Part shown: positions 27,051 through 36,012 of the stretch, one piece after another
Layout of the letters: each line of letters begins with the position of its first letter
Position numbering within the stretch: position 1 is the stretch's first letter
NCBI RefSeq assembly: GCF_000970675.1
Contig: NZ_LAJA01000014.1
Location: forward strand, 1 to 64,000
Reading direction: 5' to 3'
Length of the DNA stretch: 64,000 bases
Source: Domibacillus tundrae
GTDB lineage: Bacteria; Bacillota; Bacilli; Bacillales; Domibacillaceae
Notes under the pieces: generated by a model
The model's database searches: none
Told to the model about the DNA's origin: nothing
The model's input: the letters and a program-made list of their open reading frames with translations, nothing else
Made by a program: the position numbers and the translations under genes

Positions 27051-27172
27051 TTATCAAGAATAATTAATTATTAAGCCATTTAATTAGGTAACCAACTCTT
27101 TTAGAAAAGCCCCCAAAAAAAGAGTGAAATAAAATAGTTTTAATATGGTTAGATACTTATTTGACTTACAAA

Positions 27173-28486
27173 CTAATTTCTAAAACCAGTTGCTCTAAAA
27201 TCATCACCAGAAATTTCAGATGAAATCATATCAATAAATTGATACAGGGATTTATTAATAAACTCTGAAAGCAACCAACCATGTTGACTGGCTAAATGTG
27301 CATCTAATCGATTGGGATCATATCTTGACATTTCACTTAATCTGTGCATGGCGGCAAAAGTTAGTACCATAGAATTTTTGTTAATAATTCCTGCTGTTAG
27401 ATTAGTTCTTTTAAAATACCACAATTCGTTCGTGCTATATATGTACACAAACATTTTTCTGTATTTTTTATAATAACTCTTGAATCCATCAAGATTTGCT
27501 TCATTATTTCTACTTGACCACTTAAAAACATCTCTTGTACGTAAATAGTAGGCATCTGTCTTGTAATAATCGTCTCTTTCGAAACCTTCTATATTTGTTA
27601 GTGTGCGTACGTTTGAATCACCAATCTCTAATTGAAATTCTAGCCAGCTTTCATCATTATTTTTATCAAAAACAAATCTTGGTTTTATAATAGGAATAAA
27701 TAATTCAGGATCGGTGTTAAAAGAAAGTTTATATGCACGATGAATAAACTCAAGGTTATATAAAATATTTTTCAAAGTATAAGTTTCTGGGAGAGATTTT
27801 ATTTTTTTACGATTAACTAAAAAGTTTTTTAATTCACTTTCAAAAACCGGACGATTAGCTTCTGAAATTAATAATTTAGTTTCGTTAAAGATCTCTCTAG
27901 TAAGATTGTTAGCTTGTTTAGATCCAAATGTATTTACATCTTGTTGTATTAGGTTTATAGATTCATCTAAATATTTACTTAAACCAGCGAGAACACCTTT
28001 TTTATGAATACTGATATGCTCATTTTGTAATTTAATCTGACCACCTTCTTCGTATTTTGCTGATATTCCATGTTGTAAATCAAAATCAATACCTTTATAG
28101 GTGAGTAATGCTTTTGTAGCATTCAAGAAACAATAATATGTAGTTAAAGGTTTAGCAACTAAATCTAGATTTTTAGTTGCTACATAGAAGTTTTTCGCTT
28201 GATTCCAATAGTTTGCGGCTTCGAGACATTTTTCACCTCTTCCAGCACGCAGAAGTAGCTCAATATAATGCCAATGAGAGTCTGTTAGCACAGTTTTTCT
28301 GTCGAATTCTGGATCGACTACAGTTTTTCTTAAAACTAGATCCCTTTTATTATATTTAGAGCAAGGTCGCTCTAATAAAGGCTTACTAGCTTTTCTTAAG
28401 TCTGAAACTTCCTTATTAAGCTTCTTATGCTTCTCTTCCAGGGTTTTAGATTTTTTCATGAGTCTATTTAACTTCTGTTGAGACAT
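27173..28486 (-). CDS. YaaC-like protein
   Basis: A 437-residue protein resembling the YaaC family: a helical N-terminal region around AANYWNQAKNFYVATKNLDL, the segment LTTYYCFLNATKALLTYKG typical of the family, and a C-terminal HGWLLSEFI. Residues 1-45 add a Lys/Glu coiled coil. YaaC proteins have no proven function but occur in prophages and defence-rich loci. GGAGTG precedes the start on the minus strand. Confidence 0.6.
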   Translation of the reverse strand: MSQQKLNRLMKKSKTLEEKHKKLNKEVSDLRKASKPLLERPCSKYNKRDLVLRKTVVDPEFDRKTVLTDSHWHYIELLLRAGRGEKCLEAANYWNQAKNFYVATKNLDLVAKPLTTYYCFLNATKALLTYKGIDFDLQHGISAKYEEGGQIKLQNEHISIHKKGVLAGLSKYLDESINLIQQDVNTFGSKQANNLTREIFNETKLLISEANRPVFESELKNFLVNRKKIKSLPETYTLKNILYNLEFIHRAYKLSFNTDPELFIPIIKPRFVFDKNNDESWLEFQLEIGDSNVRTLTNIEGFERDDYYKTDAYYLRTRDVFKWSSRNNEANLDGFKSYYKKYRKMFVYIYSTNELWYFKRTNLTAGIINKNSMVLTFAAMHRLSEMSRYDPNRLDAHLASQHGWLLSEFINKSLYQFIDMISSEISGDDFRATGFRN

Positions 28487-28798
28487 CTATAAACACTCCT
28501 AAAGATTCTTTATGTAATTTAAATTTATTGATAAAGTTTCTGTCTTTTAATAAGATCAACGATTTCTGAGTATTCATTTTGCTTAATGGCCGAAAGAATA
28601 TATGAAACAAGGTTAGTTATATAAGGTTGCATTTCAGTCATGCCATAAAAATATGAACACTGTCGCTCTCTTTAATTAGTTGAGAAAATTTGTTTTCCCC
28701 TTCATTCCCCCTCTTGGACATCTTTTTTATTTGCTAATTCATATGTAGCAAGAAAAAAGTACTAATATGATTATAAAATAAATACACGCCGCAGCGTG
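28487..28798. other. Intergenic region with a possible 38-residue ORF
   Basis: On the minus strand 28641-28525 can encode MTEMQPYITNLVSYILSAIK and on to a stop, a helical peptide, but no ribosome site precedes it. Otherwise I see no gene. Confidence 0.25.
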
Positions 28799-29197
28799 TT
28801 ATTTTTTGTTTAATCCTCGTTTTTTGATGATCTCCCAGAACTCCTGTAATTCTTCAAGTTGTTCCTCTGGTGAATCGGCCATTTCTTTAAAGAAAAGGTT
28901 TAGCCTTGGATTGTTGAAAAATTCCATCATTTCTTTTTCATCATCGGTAGGTTCAGCATTAGGAACCGAGTTATTTTTCGTTTCTGTCAGCCCATATAAA
29001 TAATCAACAGATGTTTCAAATAAAGAAGCAATTTTGATTACTGTTTCCATTGGCGGCTGCTTTGTACCGTTTTCATAAGCCGTGTAAGTGGTACGTGCGA
29101 CTCCTAAAATCTCAGCAACATGACTCTGTGTAAAAGTAGGATTCGTTTCTTTTTTGCTTTCTCTTAGCTTCTTCAATCTATTTGCAAATTGTTTCAT
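28799..29197 (-). CDS. Phage repressor, XRE-type (CI-like)
   Basis: A 132-residue protein. Residues 1-70 are a helix-turn-helix DNA-binding domain (FTQSHVAEILGVARTTYTAY), followed by an acidic helical tail rich in Glu for oligomerisation. No self-cleavage peptidase domain is present, so induction probably needs an outside protease, for which the ImmA-like protein is a candidate. Divergent from the Cro-like gene across three operators. Confidence 0.85.
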   Translation of the reverse strand: MKQFANRLKKLRESKKETNPTFTQSHVAEILGVARTTYTAYENGTKQPPMETVIKIASLFETSVDYLYGLTETKNNSVPNAEPTDDEKEMMEFFNNPRLNLFFKEMADSPEEQLEELQEFWEIIKKRGLNKK

Positions 29198-29228
29198 CTT
29201 TTACATCCTCCTTGAGGAATACATCTTA

Positions 29229-29313
29229 ATTATAATGTTTCCCAGAGAAACTTTTATAAAATGTTCCTAAAAGAAACTTTTACGTTGACAAGTTCCTTAA
29301 AGGAACATATAAT
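29229..29313. promoter_or_regulatory. Immunity operators O1-O3 with divergent promoters
   Basis: Three 15-bp dyads: GTTTCCCAGAGAAAC (29237), GTTCCTAAAAGAAAC (29263) and GTTCCTTAAAGGAAC (29292). The rightward promoter is near perfect: TTGACA (29285), 17-bp spacer, TATAAT (29308), with O3 filling the spacer. The leftward promoter has TATAAT on the minus strand (29229-29234) with O1 inside its spacer. So each end operator blocks one promoter and O2 sits between, as in lambda-type switches. Confidence 0.85.
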
Positions 29314-29356
29314 AACCTTAAGATAATTACTTGAAGGAACAAAGGGGGTGATAATA

Positions 29357-29587
29357 TTGGAACGTACTTGGCTTAAAAATACACGTTATTCAACAAATAT
29401 GACTCATGATGAGGTTGCAGAAGCAGCAGAAATTTCGAGAAGTTACTACACTAATATTGAAGCAGGAATTAAAAATCCAAGTGTTAATGTGGCTAAAAGA
29501 ATTGCTAAGGTTTTAAGTTTTGAATGGACTCTTTTTTTTAAAAATGAATGTTCCTTAAAGGAACAAAATACTAAAGAAGTCAGCTAA
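29357..29587 (+). CDS. Cro-like XRE regulator
   Basis: A 76-residue helix-turn-helix protein (MTHDEVAEAAEISRSYYTNI, then EAGIKNPSVNVAKRIAKVL). TTG start nine bases after AAAGGGGG. Position directly behind the rightward promoter and opposite the CI-like gene indicates the lytic switch protein. Confidence 0.8.
   Translation: MERTWLKNTRYSTNMTHDEVAEAAEISRSYYTNIEAGIKNPSVNVAKRIAKVLSFEWTLFFKNECSLKEQNTKEVS
29550..29564. promoter_or_regulatory. Fourth operator copy inside cro
   Basis: GTTCCTTAAAGGAAC, identical to O3, near the 3' end of the Cro-like gene and about 258 bp away. It could loop with the main operators. Confidence 0.65.
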
Positions 29588-29757
29588 GGAGGTGATCCAG
29601 AATAGAGGCGCTCCACGGCCTCACCTTCCTCAAACGGCGAAATTTGCTGTCGTAACATTGTTCCCATTTGAGAATTAAATATTCTTAATAGAGAACAAAA
29701 AGAGTTTTGTCGATTGCTTTCAGAAGTATCGACATATTACGGATAGGAGGAATTGCA

Positions 29758-30438
29758 TTGAATCAACTTGTTTTCATCCAAAATGGCAGTGTACTTACAG
29801 ACAGCTTGACGGTCGCAGCAGTTTTCGAAAAACAACACAAAGATGTAATGCGCGACATCCGAAATCTTGAATGCAGTGAAGAATTTAATCGGCGCAATTT
29901 TGCGCTGGTTGATTACACAGATGTACGGAACCGAGTCTACAACAAATATTTAATCAAGCGTGACGGACTTGCTTTTCTAGTGATGGGTTACACAGGAAAA
30001 ACCGCTTCCGAGTATAAAGAAAAATTCATTCTAAAGTTTAACGAAATGGAAGAGCAACTTCGAAATAAAGTTCATGTCCTTGACGAACGCACTTCATTAA
30101 TTCAATCCATGAAGCTGACCATTGAAACGGCAGAACGCCAAGATCAAATTCAGGAAGTGGTTAATACACATTCCGTAAAAATTTCCGAACTTGAAACAAA
30201 AGTTGAAGAGCAGATCACGCTCACATCCGGCGAGCAGCGTCGCTTACAAAAAGCTGTTGCGATTAAAATTTATGCGCTTGAATCAGACCCAGCTGTACGG
30301 CCGCGATTATTCAAGGAGCTGCACCGCGAAATTAAAGATCGATTCGGTGTTTCTTCTTATAAAGATGTAAAGCAAAAAGAGTTACAGTCGGCAATCCGCT
30401 ACGTTGAAAATTGGGTGCCCCGAAAGGCGGTGATTTAA
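29758..30438 (+). CDS. Rha-type antirepressor with ORF6C domain
   Basis: A 226-residue protein. N-terminal Rha domain (VAAVFEKQHKDVMRDIRNL, and a YLIKRDGLAFLVMGYTGKTA stretch) and C-terminal ORF6C domain (from about residue 120). Such proteins regulate early phage genes or relieve repression. TTG start with GGAGG upstream; the stop overlaps the next start by one base. Confidence 0.8.
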   Translation: MNQLVFIQNGSVLTDSLTVAAVFEKQHKDVMRDIRNLECSEEFNRRNFALVDYTDVRNRVYNKYLIKRDGLAFLVMGYTGKTASEYKEKFILKFNEMEEQLRNKVHVLDERTSLIQSMKLTIETAERQDQIQEVVNTHSVKISELETKVEEQITLTSGEQRRLQKAVAIKIYALESDPAVRPRLFKELHREIKDRFGVSSYKDVKQKELQSAIRYVENWVPRKAVI

Positions 30439-30677
30439 TGAATAACTTAGATTCAATGAACACAAAAGAAGCAGCTGAATATATCGGGGTCTCTCTTGGG
30501 ACGGTCAGAAAGTACGTTCATGAAGAAGGGCTGCCCGTTCTCCGCTTTCCCGGAAGACGAAAGTGGATCTTCCGAAAAGACATGGTTGATCAATGGATGG
30601 AAGAACGATCAAAACCCGTCCTTTTGTATCCGGCAGAACAGCAGGATTACGGAAAATTACGAATTCTGAAACCGTAA
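30438..30677 (+). CDS. Excisionase-like helix-turn-helix protein
   Basis: A 79-residue MerR/Xis-type DNA-binding protein: MNTKEAAEYIGVSLGTVRKYVHEEGLP, then FPGRRKWIFRKDMVDQWME, the wing and last helix. It may direct excision with the integrase or regulate early genes. Confidence 0.7.
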   Translation: MNNLDSMNTKEAAEYIGVSLGTVRKYVHEEGLPVLRFPGRRKWIFRKDMVDQWMEERSKPVLLYPAEQQDYGKLRILKP

Positions 30678-30751
30678 GCGGCTTAATTTTATTGTACAGT
30701 CATTCTTTGTATCTACCAATTAACAAAAAGATACAGACAGGGGGAATTTAG

Positions 30752-31309
30752 TTGGTTATTAAAGAATCAGCCAGCGTCAGTGCGGCGCTTACAACATTCA
30801 TTGAAACCCAAGAACTCACAAATGAGCAGATTGCTTATGTGTTAAACATTTCAAAACAGCTCGTTAGCCATATGAAACGTGATCGGCGTCCGATGCAGAA
30901 AGATATCGCAGAGCAGGCGATCAAGCAGTTTAGCGATTGCCCAGCTTTCGCGATGGACTTAATATTCGAATTTAGCTCGGGATTCACATCACCCGTTTTA
31001 AGAGGCAAGGCTCTGGAACAGCACAGGCTGTCGTTCAAAGAATTTTTGCTAAACGAATGGGCTGATGTTGCTAGAAAGATTATCAAGTCTGAGAAAGAAG
31101 ACGAAATGTATTACTTCGATTGGTCGAAAGCTCCAGATCAAGTAACAGAACGAGAGAAGAATTTAATTAAAGATTTAATTATTGAGCTAAACGAAATGGA
31201 AATGGCGGCAGCTAATTTTAGAATCCATCTGCACGAAGCTTACTTAATTGATGCGAAGATTGTACGGGATGAGACGCTGAGTCGGGTGACAGCAAAGGGG
31301 TGGATTTAG
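30752..31309 (+). CDS. Phage early protein with putative HTH
   Basis: A 185-residue protein; residues 20-50 (LTNEQIAYVLNISKQLVSHM) look like a helix-turn-helix, the rest is helical and charged. TTG start after GGGGGAA. Probably an early regulator; no family named. Confidence 0.55.
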   Translation: MVIKESASVSAALTTFIETQELTNEQIAYVLNISKQLVSHMKRDRRPMQKDIAEQAIKQFSDCPAFAMDLIFEFSSGFTSPVLRGKALEQHRLSFKEFLLNEWADVARKIIKSEKEDEMYYFDWSKAPDQVTEREKNLIKDLIIELNEMEMAAANFRIHLHEAYLIDAKIVRDETLSRVTAKGWI

Positions 31310-31311
31310 AA

Positions 31312-31428
31312 ATGAAAAAGGACAAGCCAAGGAAGCGTCGCCGACCATATCAAGTGATCGTCAAAAGACTTAATCAGCAAGGAATAAAAGAGAAAGTGGT
31401 GAAGAAACGTCATGTATTGGGTGTTTGA
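31312..31428 (+). CDS. Small basic protein (38 residues)
   Basis: MKKDKPRKRRRPYQVIVKRL and onward, extremely basic. Overlaps the next gene by 17 bp. Likely a nucleic-acid-binding peptide; function unknown. Confidence 0.45.
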   Translation: MKKDKPRKRRRPYQVIVKRLNQQGIKEKVVKKRHVLGV

Positions 31429-31534
31429 TGCAGCACAAACGATTCTTTTAACGTCCATGGGATTGTGTCTTTGCGGTATCAGCTGGATCTGCCGAGGTGT
31501 GTGGGATCGGTACAAGGAAGATGAAAAAAAATAA
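31412..31534 (+). CDS. Small membrane peptide (40 residues)
   Basis: MYWVFDAAQTILLTSMGLCL and onward: one membrane helix, charged tail. GTGGTGAAG precedes it. Coupled to the preceding small gene by overlap. Confidence 0.45.
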   Translation: MYWVFDAAQTILLTSMGLCLCGISWICRGVWDRYKEDEKK

Positions 31535-31594
31535 CGCCTGCACAGGAATGCAGACGTCGAATCAACAGCTAATTATTCTACTGATATTATATCA
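31535..31594 (-). ncRNA. Putative short minus-strand transcript A
   Basis: On the minus strand an extended -10 (TGATATAAT, 31586-31594) is followed about 45 bp on by the stem GTCTGCA / TGCAGGC and a T run. One stem pair is G-U in the minus RNA but would be A-C in a plus RNA, arguing for minus transcription. Confidence 0.35.
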
Positions 31595-31711
31595 CACATT
31601 TTTAGGGTGGGCACTTCGGTGCTCGTCGATAGCAATCGGATCAGGTTTCTCCCCCTGTACCTGTTCCGGCTGCTATCGATGGGCTTCATCCATCAGAAAG
31701 AAGGTGAAAGC

Positions 31712-31885
31712 ATGAAGCGAGGAAAGAATCCAACACGCGCTGAAAAAGCGGTCATTGCTTCTTACAACTTGAATCCAGCGAACTGGCTGATCTGCAAGAA
31801 AGTAAATGATATGTACACGCTCGAACATCGTCATACCGGGAAGATCAGGCAGATCCCGATGGACCCAGTGAGAAAACTTGGATAA
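31712..31885 (+). CDS. DUF6906-like small phage protein
   Basis: A 57-residue protein MKRGKNPTRAEKAVIASYNL, then NPANWLICKKVNDMYTLEHR: the pattern of the phage family DUF6906. GAAGGTG lies upstream. Role unknown. Confidence 0.55.
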   Translation: MKRGKNPTRAEKAVIASYNLNPANWLICKKVNDMYTLEHRHTGKIRQIPMDPVRKLG

Positions 31886-31898
31886 GGAGATGAAAAGT

Positions 31899-32063
31899 GT
31901 GGAACATCCTGAAATTGTTCAGATCATGCACACAGGCTACCCATTGATGGACAAGCCCAGCGAAGATGAATCATTTATTGAAGTCAACGATCTTTGCGAA
32001 GAATGTCAGGCGCGGAAGAAAGCCTCCGGATCTGATTACTGCATCGTTTGTCTGGAAGCATGA
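31899..32063 (+). CDS. Small phage protein with two CxxC pairs
   Basis: A 54-residue protein; GTG start nine bases after AAGGAG. CEECQ and CIVC near the C-terminus form a zinc knuckle. Function unknown. Confidence 0.5.
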   Translation: MEHPEIVQIMHTGYPLMDKPSEDESFIEVNDLCEECQARKKASGSDYCIVCLEA

Positions 32064-32125
32064 AAAAGACCCCTGTTGGTAGCAGGAGTCAGTGGTTTAA
32101 AAATTTATAAGATACATCCATTGTA
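32063..32125 (-). ncRNA. Putative short minus-strand transcript B
   Basis: Minus-strand TACAAT (32120-32125) precedes, by about 30-50 bp, the stem GACTCCTG / CAGGGGTC and a T run. Again one pair works only as G-U on the minus strand. Confidence 0.35.
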
Positions 32126-32161
32126 CTGCACATTTAAAACTGAATCAAGGGAGTGAAGAAT

Positions 32162-33133
32162 TTGGCAAAGAACATGAACGCCATTTCAACAATTGACCTG
32201 ACACGCCATGACTGGCTTATGGAGAGACGTAACGGTATTGGAGGCAGTGATTGTGCTGCCATTGCCGGCGTCAATAAATACAGTTCACCGATGAAAGTGT
32301 ACCTTGAAAAAACGAATCAAATTGAATCAGAAGAAATCTTTACTGTGAATGAACAAGGCGGATTTGAAGAAGGCAGTGAAGCAGCCTATTTTGGTGTACT
32401 AAATGAAGATCTTGTCGCACAGGAATTTTCCCGCCGTACCGGATTAAAGGTGCGCCGGCGAAACGCGATCTTGAAGCATCCGGAATACGACTTCATTTAT
32501 GCGAATGTGGACCGGCTGATTGCCGGCAAAAAAGAAGGGCTTGAATGCAAAACAGCTTCCGAATTTCTGAAAGGTGAGTGGGAAGGCGATGAGATCCCGG
32601 CTTCTTATCTGCTCCAGTGCCAGCATTACATGGCCGTGACCGGCTATGAAGCGTGGTGGATTGCGGTACTGGTCGGCGGCAACAAATTCATTCATAAGCG
32701 CATCGAGCGTGATGAAGAGCTGATCGACTATCTCATTAACATCGAAAAAGAGTTTTGGGAAAATCACGTCTTAGCGAATAATCCGCCGCCGTTCGATGGA
32801 TCCGTTGCATCCAGTGACTTACTAAAAGCCATGTACCCGCAGCATGAGCCGGACAGCACGATTGAATTAACGTCTGACCTGCAGGTGTACATTGATTCAT
32901 ACAAAGTGCTGGAAGCAGAAAAGAAAGAAATTGATTTAAAAATGACAGAGTGCCAGAACGTGTTAAAAGGCGCCATGCAGGAAAACGAAACAGCCTTTAT
33001 CGGTGAACAAAAGATCACGTGGAAAACGCAGGTTTCCAACCGGATTGATACAAGCCGGCTCAAGAAAGAGCAGCCGGATATTTACGAAGCGTACGTCAAA
33101 CAAAGCACATCTCGTCCTTTCAAAATTAAATAA
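32162..33133 (+). CDS. YqaJ-type phage exonuclease
   Basis: A 323-residue lambda-exonuclease-fold nuclease. Motifs: RRNGIGGSDCAAIAGVNKY at the start, then ANVDRLI and GLECKTAS, giving the metal-binding Asp and the Glu-x-Lys. With the RecT next door it forms a two-part recombination system: the nuclease resects double-strand ends for single-strand annealing. TTG start just after AAGGGAG. Confidence 0.9.
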   Translation: MAKNMNAISTIDLTRHDWLMERRNGIGGSDCAAIAGVNKYSSPMKVYLEKTNQIESEEIFTVNEQGGFEEGSEAAYFGVLNEDLVAQEFSRRTGLKVRRRNAILKHPEYDFIYANVDRLIAGKKEGLECKTASEFLKGEWEGDEIPASYLLQCQHYMAVTGYEAWWIAVLVGGNKFIHKRIERDEELIDYLINIEKEFWENHVLANNPPPFDGSVASSDLLKAMYPQHEPDSTIELTSDLQVYIDSYKVLEAEKKEIDLKMTECQNVLKGAMQENETAFIGEQKITWKTQVSNRIDTSRLKKEQPDIYEAYVKQSTSRPFKIK

Positions 33134-33147
33134 CTGGAGGTTTTACC

Positions 33148-34050
33148 GTGGCAACAAATAATACGATCAAAAACGAACTGGCAAAGAAGCAACAAAATGC
33201 GCCAGCGAAACAAGTGTCACCGGAACAGTCACTGAACGGCTTATTAAAACGGATGGGGCCCGAAATTCAGCGGGCTCTTCCGAAACATATGGACGCCGAC
33301 CGCATGGCACGCATTGCTTTAACCGCTGTCCGCACCACGCCAAAGCTTCTGGAATGTGATCAAATGTCATTCCTTGCAGCTCTTATGCAGTCCGCCCAGC
33401 TGGGCGTTGAGCCGAATACAGGACTTGGCCAGGCGTACTTAATCCCATACGGCAAGCAGGTACAGTTTCAGCTTTCCTATAAAGGTCTTATCGATTTAGC
33501 AGTCCGTAGCGGTCAGTACAAAGCCATTTATGCCCATGAGGTGTATCCAAACGATGAATTAACTTTTGAGTACGGTTTGTATAAGGATTTAAAACACGTG
33601 CCGGCCAGCATTCCAGAAGGTGAGCCAATTGGCTACTATGCGGTTTATCACTTGCAGAATGGCGGCTTTGATTTCGTCTACTGGACACGAGAACGCATTG
33701 ATCAACACGCCAAAAAGTTCAGCCAGGCAGTGCAAAAAGGATGGACAAGCCCTTGGAAAACAAACTATGACGCAATGGCCAAGAAAACCGTTTTGAAAGA
33801 AGTGCTGAAATACGCACCAAAATCGATTGAGTTTCAAAAGACAGTTGAAGCTGACTCTACTATTAAAAAAGAAATCGCGCCGGACATGAGCGAAGTAATC
33901 GACATGCAGCATGAGCTGATTGATCTGCCGGAGGAAACACCGCCAGCAGAACCGGAACAGAAAAAAGAAACGAAAAAGCCGTCAGCAAAAGACATTGATT
34001 TTGAAACGATCGACATTGCTGAAGAAGACCTTCCATTCGGCAAGCAGTAA
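33148..34050 (+). CDS. recT: RecT single-strand annealing protein
   Basis: A 300-residue RecT/YqaK-family annealase. The core region includes SFLAALMQSAQLGVEPNTGL and GKQVQFQLSYKGLIDLA, highly typical of the family. The C-terminal 60 residues are acidic and Pro/Glu-rich. Works with the upstream exonuclease in phage recombination and perhaps replication. GTG start with GGAGG upstream. Confidence 0.93.
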   Translation: MATNNTIKNELAKKQQNAPAKQVSPEQSLNGLLKRMGPEIQRALPKHMDADRMARIALTAVRTTPKLLECDQMSFLAALMQSAQLGVEPNTGLGQAYLIPYGKQVQFQLSYKGLIDLAVRSGQYKAIYAHEVYPNDELTFEYGLYKDLKHVPASIPEGEPIGYYAVYHLQNGGFDFVYWTRERIDQHAKKFSQAVQKGWTSPWKTNYDAMAKKTVLKEVLKYAPKSIEFQKTVEADSTIKKEIAPDMSEVIDMQHELIDLPEETPPAEPEQKKETKKPSAKDIDFETIDIAEEDLPFGKQ

Positions 34051-34217
34051 TGGAATATAAAATGGTCATTCCGGATCTTATCCGGCAGATGAGCAAAAAC
34101 AATGATGAGTATGTCCGGTGGGTGAGGAGCTACTTCAAATCCTCTCACCCGCATCTGGTGCTCGTACGGATTGAAAAGCAGGCAGTTCTTAAAAAGAGAG
34201 AAAGGGAGGAGGGATAA
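34050..34217 (+). CDS. Small hypothetical protein (55 residues)
   Basis: Starts at an ATG overlapping the recT stop by one base. MEYKMVIPDLIRQMSKNNDE, ends in a very basic-acidic KKREREEG. Unknown, but coupling and spacing support it. Confidence 0.55.
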   Translation: MEYKMVIPDLIRQMSKNNDEYVRWVRSYFKSSHPHLVLVRIEKQAVLKKREREEG

Positions 34218-34220
34218 CAG

Positions 34221-35186
34221 GTGGCGGATGTTCAGCTGGAGCACGGATACACCAAGATTGCCAACGAGATTCTGGATGTGATTCAGCATTTCCAATTCAC
34301 GCAAAACCAATATAAGCTGCTGATGGCCCTGTGGCGGAACACATACGGATGGAACCGGAAAGAATGTGAATTTTCCCTTTCCTATATTGAGTCTGTCACA
34401 CATCTGGAGCGCAAACGAGTGAGTGAAGCGTTAAAAACACTCATACAGAACAACGTGATTAGAGAATTGAATCCAGGCTCTAGAACGAAAACAAAAATTG
34501 TTTCTTTTAATAAAAACTATGAAGAGTGGACGATCAAACATTACAAAGGTAGTGGCGTTTTGCCCACTAGTGGTCAAGATGACACTAGTGGCGAAATGCC
34601 CCCTAGACGTAGTGGCGAAACACCCCCTAGTGCTAGTGGGCAATCCGCCACCCATAAAAGAAAGATTAAAAACAATATTAAATACAATGCTTCTGCTAAT
34701 AGCGCGCACGAAGGAAACAGTGACGGGGTGCCTACAACCGACCCAATACGTGGTGATTTGACTGGACAAGCTCCAGTCGGAGAAATATCACATATTCCTC
34801 AAAACGATATTCAGCAGCTGCTTAACGGATATGTCCAGCTCAGGAATAAAGGCTTGCTGACAACACAAGATGACTTTGAATCAGCAAAAGAAATCCTAGC
34901 TGAAGGTGTTTCACTTAATGACGCGCTGATATGGCTTAAAGAAAAGTTTGATAGCTATCAGCCTAAACATCCGCGTGACCACATAAACAGCCTCTCCTAT
35001 TGCGTGGGGCACATTTTAGACAGACATATCGAAAATCAAGAAAAGGAGCGGAACCCACATGGCGAAACCGGAACAACCCCGATTCACCAGTATCGCGGAC
35101 GTAATGGCGGATCTGCAGGCAAAGGCAAATCAAAAGAGCAGCTCTTTAAAGACCTCGAAGCCGCTAGAGACGCCTGGGGCGGATGA
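34221..35186 (+). CDS. Phage replication initiator (O-protein-like)
   Basis: A 321-residue protein. Residues 1-95 form the winged-helix domain of the phage replication protein O N-terminal family (HGYTKIANEILDVIQHF, TYGWNRKECEFSLSYI). A low-complexity Ser/Gly/Pro linker (about 110-145) is encoded by iteron-like repeats. The C-terminal part probably recruits the helicase loader, whose gene overlaps this one by 128 bp. It should bind the origin inside its own gene. Confidence 0.8.
   Translation: MADVQLEHGYTKIANEILDVIQHFQFTQNQYKLLMALWRNTYGWNRKECEFSLSYIESVTHLERKRVSEALKTLIQNNVIRELNPGSRTKTKIVSFNKNYEEWTIKHYKGSGVLPTSGQDDTSGEMPPRRSGETPPSASGQSATHKRKIKNNIKYNASANSAHEGNSDGVPTTDPIRGDLTGQAPVGEISHIPQNDIQQLLNGYVQLRNKGLLTTQDDFESAKEILAEGVSLNDALIWLKEKFDSYQPKHPRDHINSLSYCVGHILDRHIENQEKERNPHGETGTTPIHQYRGRNGGSAGKGKSKEQLFKDLEAARDAWGG
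34550..34642 (+). repeat. Iteron-like repeats, probable replication origin
   Basis: TAGTGG occurs at 34550, 34568, 34586, 34610 and 34634 (steps 18, 18, 24, 24 bp). The last two intervals are near-identical 24-bp units containing GTGGCGAA and CCCCCTAG. They lie in the linker region of the O-like gene, as origin iterons do in lambda. Confidence 0.65.
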
Positions 35187-36012
35187 ACAGCAGTATGAGT
35201 GCGCTGTTTGCAAAGACACAGAGCTCATCTTCCGCAAAAGACCGGTGATGCAAAAAGGAAAAGAGATCATGCAAGAATATGCTACGTTTTGCGAATGCAA
35301 GGAACAAAAAGCTTGGAAGCGCCGCTTTAAGCAATCCATGATCCCGGATGAATTCCAGAAAGCGAATTTTGGAAACTATGTTACAGACACACAGTATCAA
35401 CGCGAGATGAAAAAGATGGCTGCTGATTATGTGAATCTATTCCGCTTTGATACCGACAATGAAGGGCGAAAGAAAAAGATCATCCCTCCGCACAATTTTG
35501 GTCTTATCGCTTCTGTAGGTGAGCAGCGCTTAAAAGAACTGCCAGCTTCGGACCGGACGGAAATTAAAAACCAGCATAACAATTTCGGGATCGGCAAGAC
35601 GCATTTACAAATTGCCATTTCAAAGATTCTGCTAAAAGCAGGATTTCGGGTGTTGGTCGTATCAGATGCTGTTTTCATCGACGACTTAATGCAGGCGAAA
35701 CGGTCAGGAGACGAAGGAGAGCAGCTAAATCAATTGCTTGGCCCGGCGCTCGAAGCAGACGTGCTCATTTGGGACGATATCGGCAAATCGAAATGGACGG
35801 AAGCCCGTGAAACGATGTACTACCGGATTATCAATGAGCGGTACCGCAAGCAGATGCCAATTGTTTTTAACAGTAATGAGGACCGTGGCACTTTGGCGGA
35901 TAAGATCGGTTACGCAGCTGCCAGTCGTTTAATCGGGCAGTGCAGTGATGAAAAATACAAATTCCTGATGGATGCAGAGGGTCAGGACTGGAGGCTAAAA
36001 AAGCATGGCTAA
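35059..36012 (+). CDS. DnaC-like helicase loader
   Basis: A 317-residue AAA+ ATPase. Walker A NFGIGKTH (175-182), Walker B VLIWDDIGKS. The N-terminal part has two Cys pairs (Cys48/51 and Cys78/80) that may bind zinc. Loads the replicative helicase at the phage origin. ATG follows AAGGAG; the gene starts well inside the initiator gene. Confidence 0.85.
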   Translation: MAKPEQPRFTSIADVMADLQAKANQKSSSLKTSKPLETPGADEQQYECAVCKDTELIFRKRPVMQKGKEIMQEYATFCECKEQKAWKRRFKQSMIPDEFQKANFGNYVTDTQYQREMKKMAADYVNLFRFDTDNEGRKKKIIPPHNFGLIASVGEQRLKELPASDRTEIKNQHNNFGIGKTHLQIAISKILLKAGFRVLVVSDAVFIDDLMQAKRSGDEGEQLNQLLGPALEADVLIWDDIGKSKWTEARETMYYRIINERYRKQMPIVFNSNEDRGTLADKIGYAAASRLIGQCSDEKYKFLMDAEGQDWRLKKHG

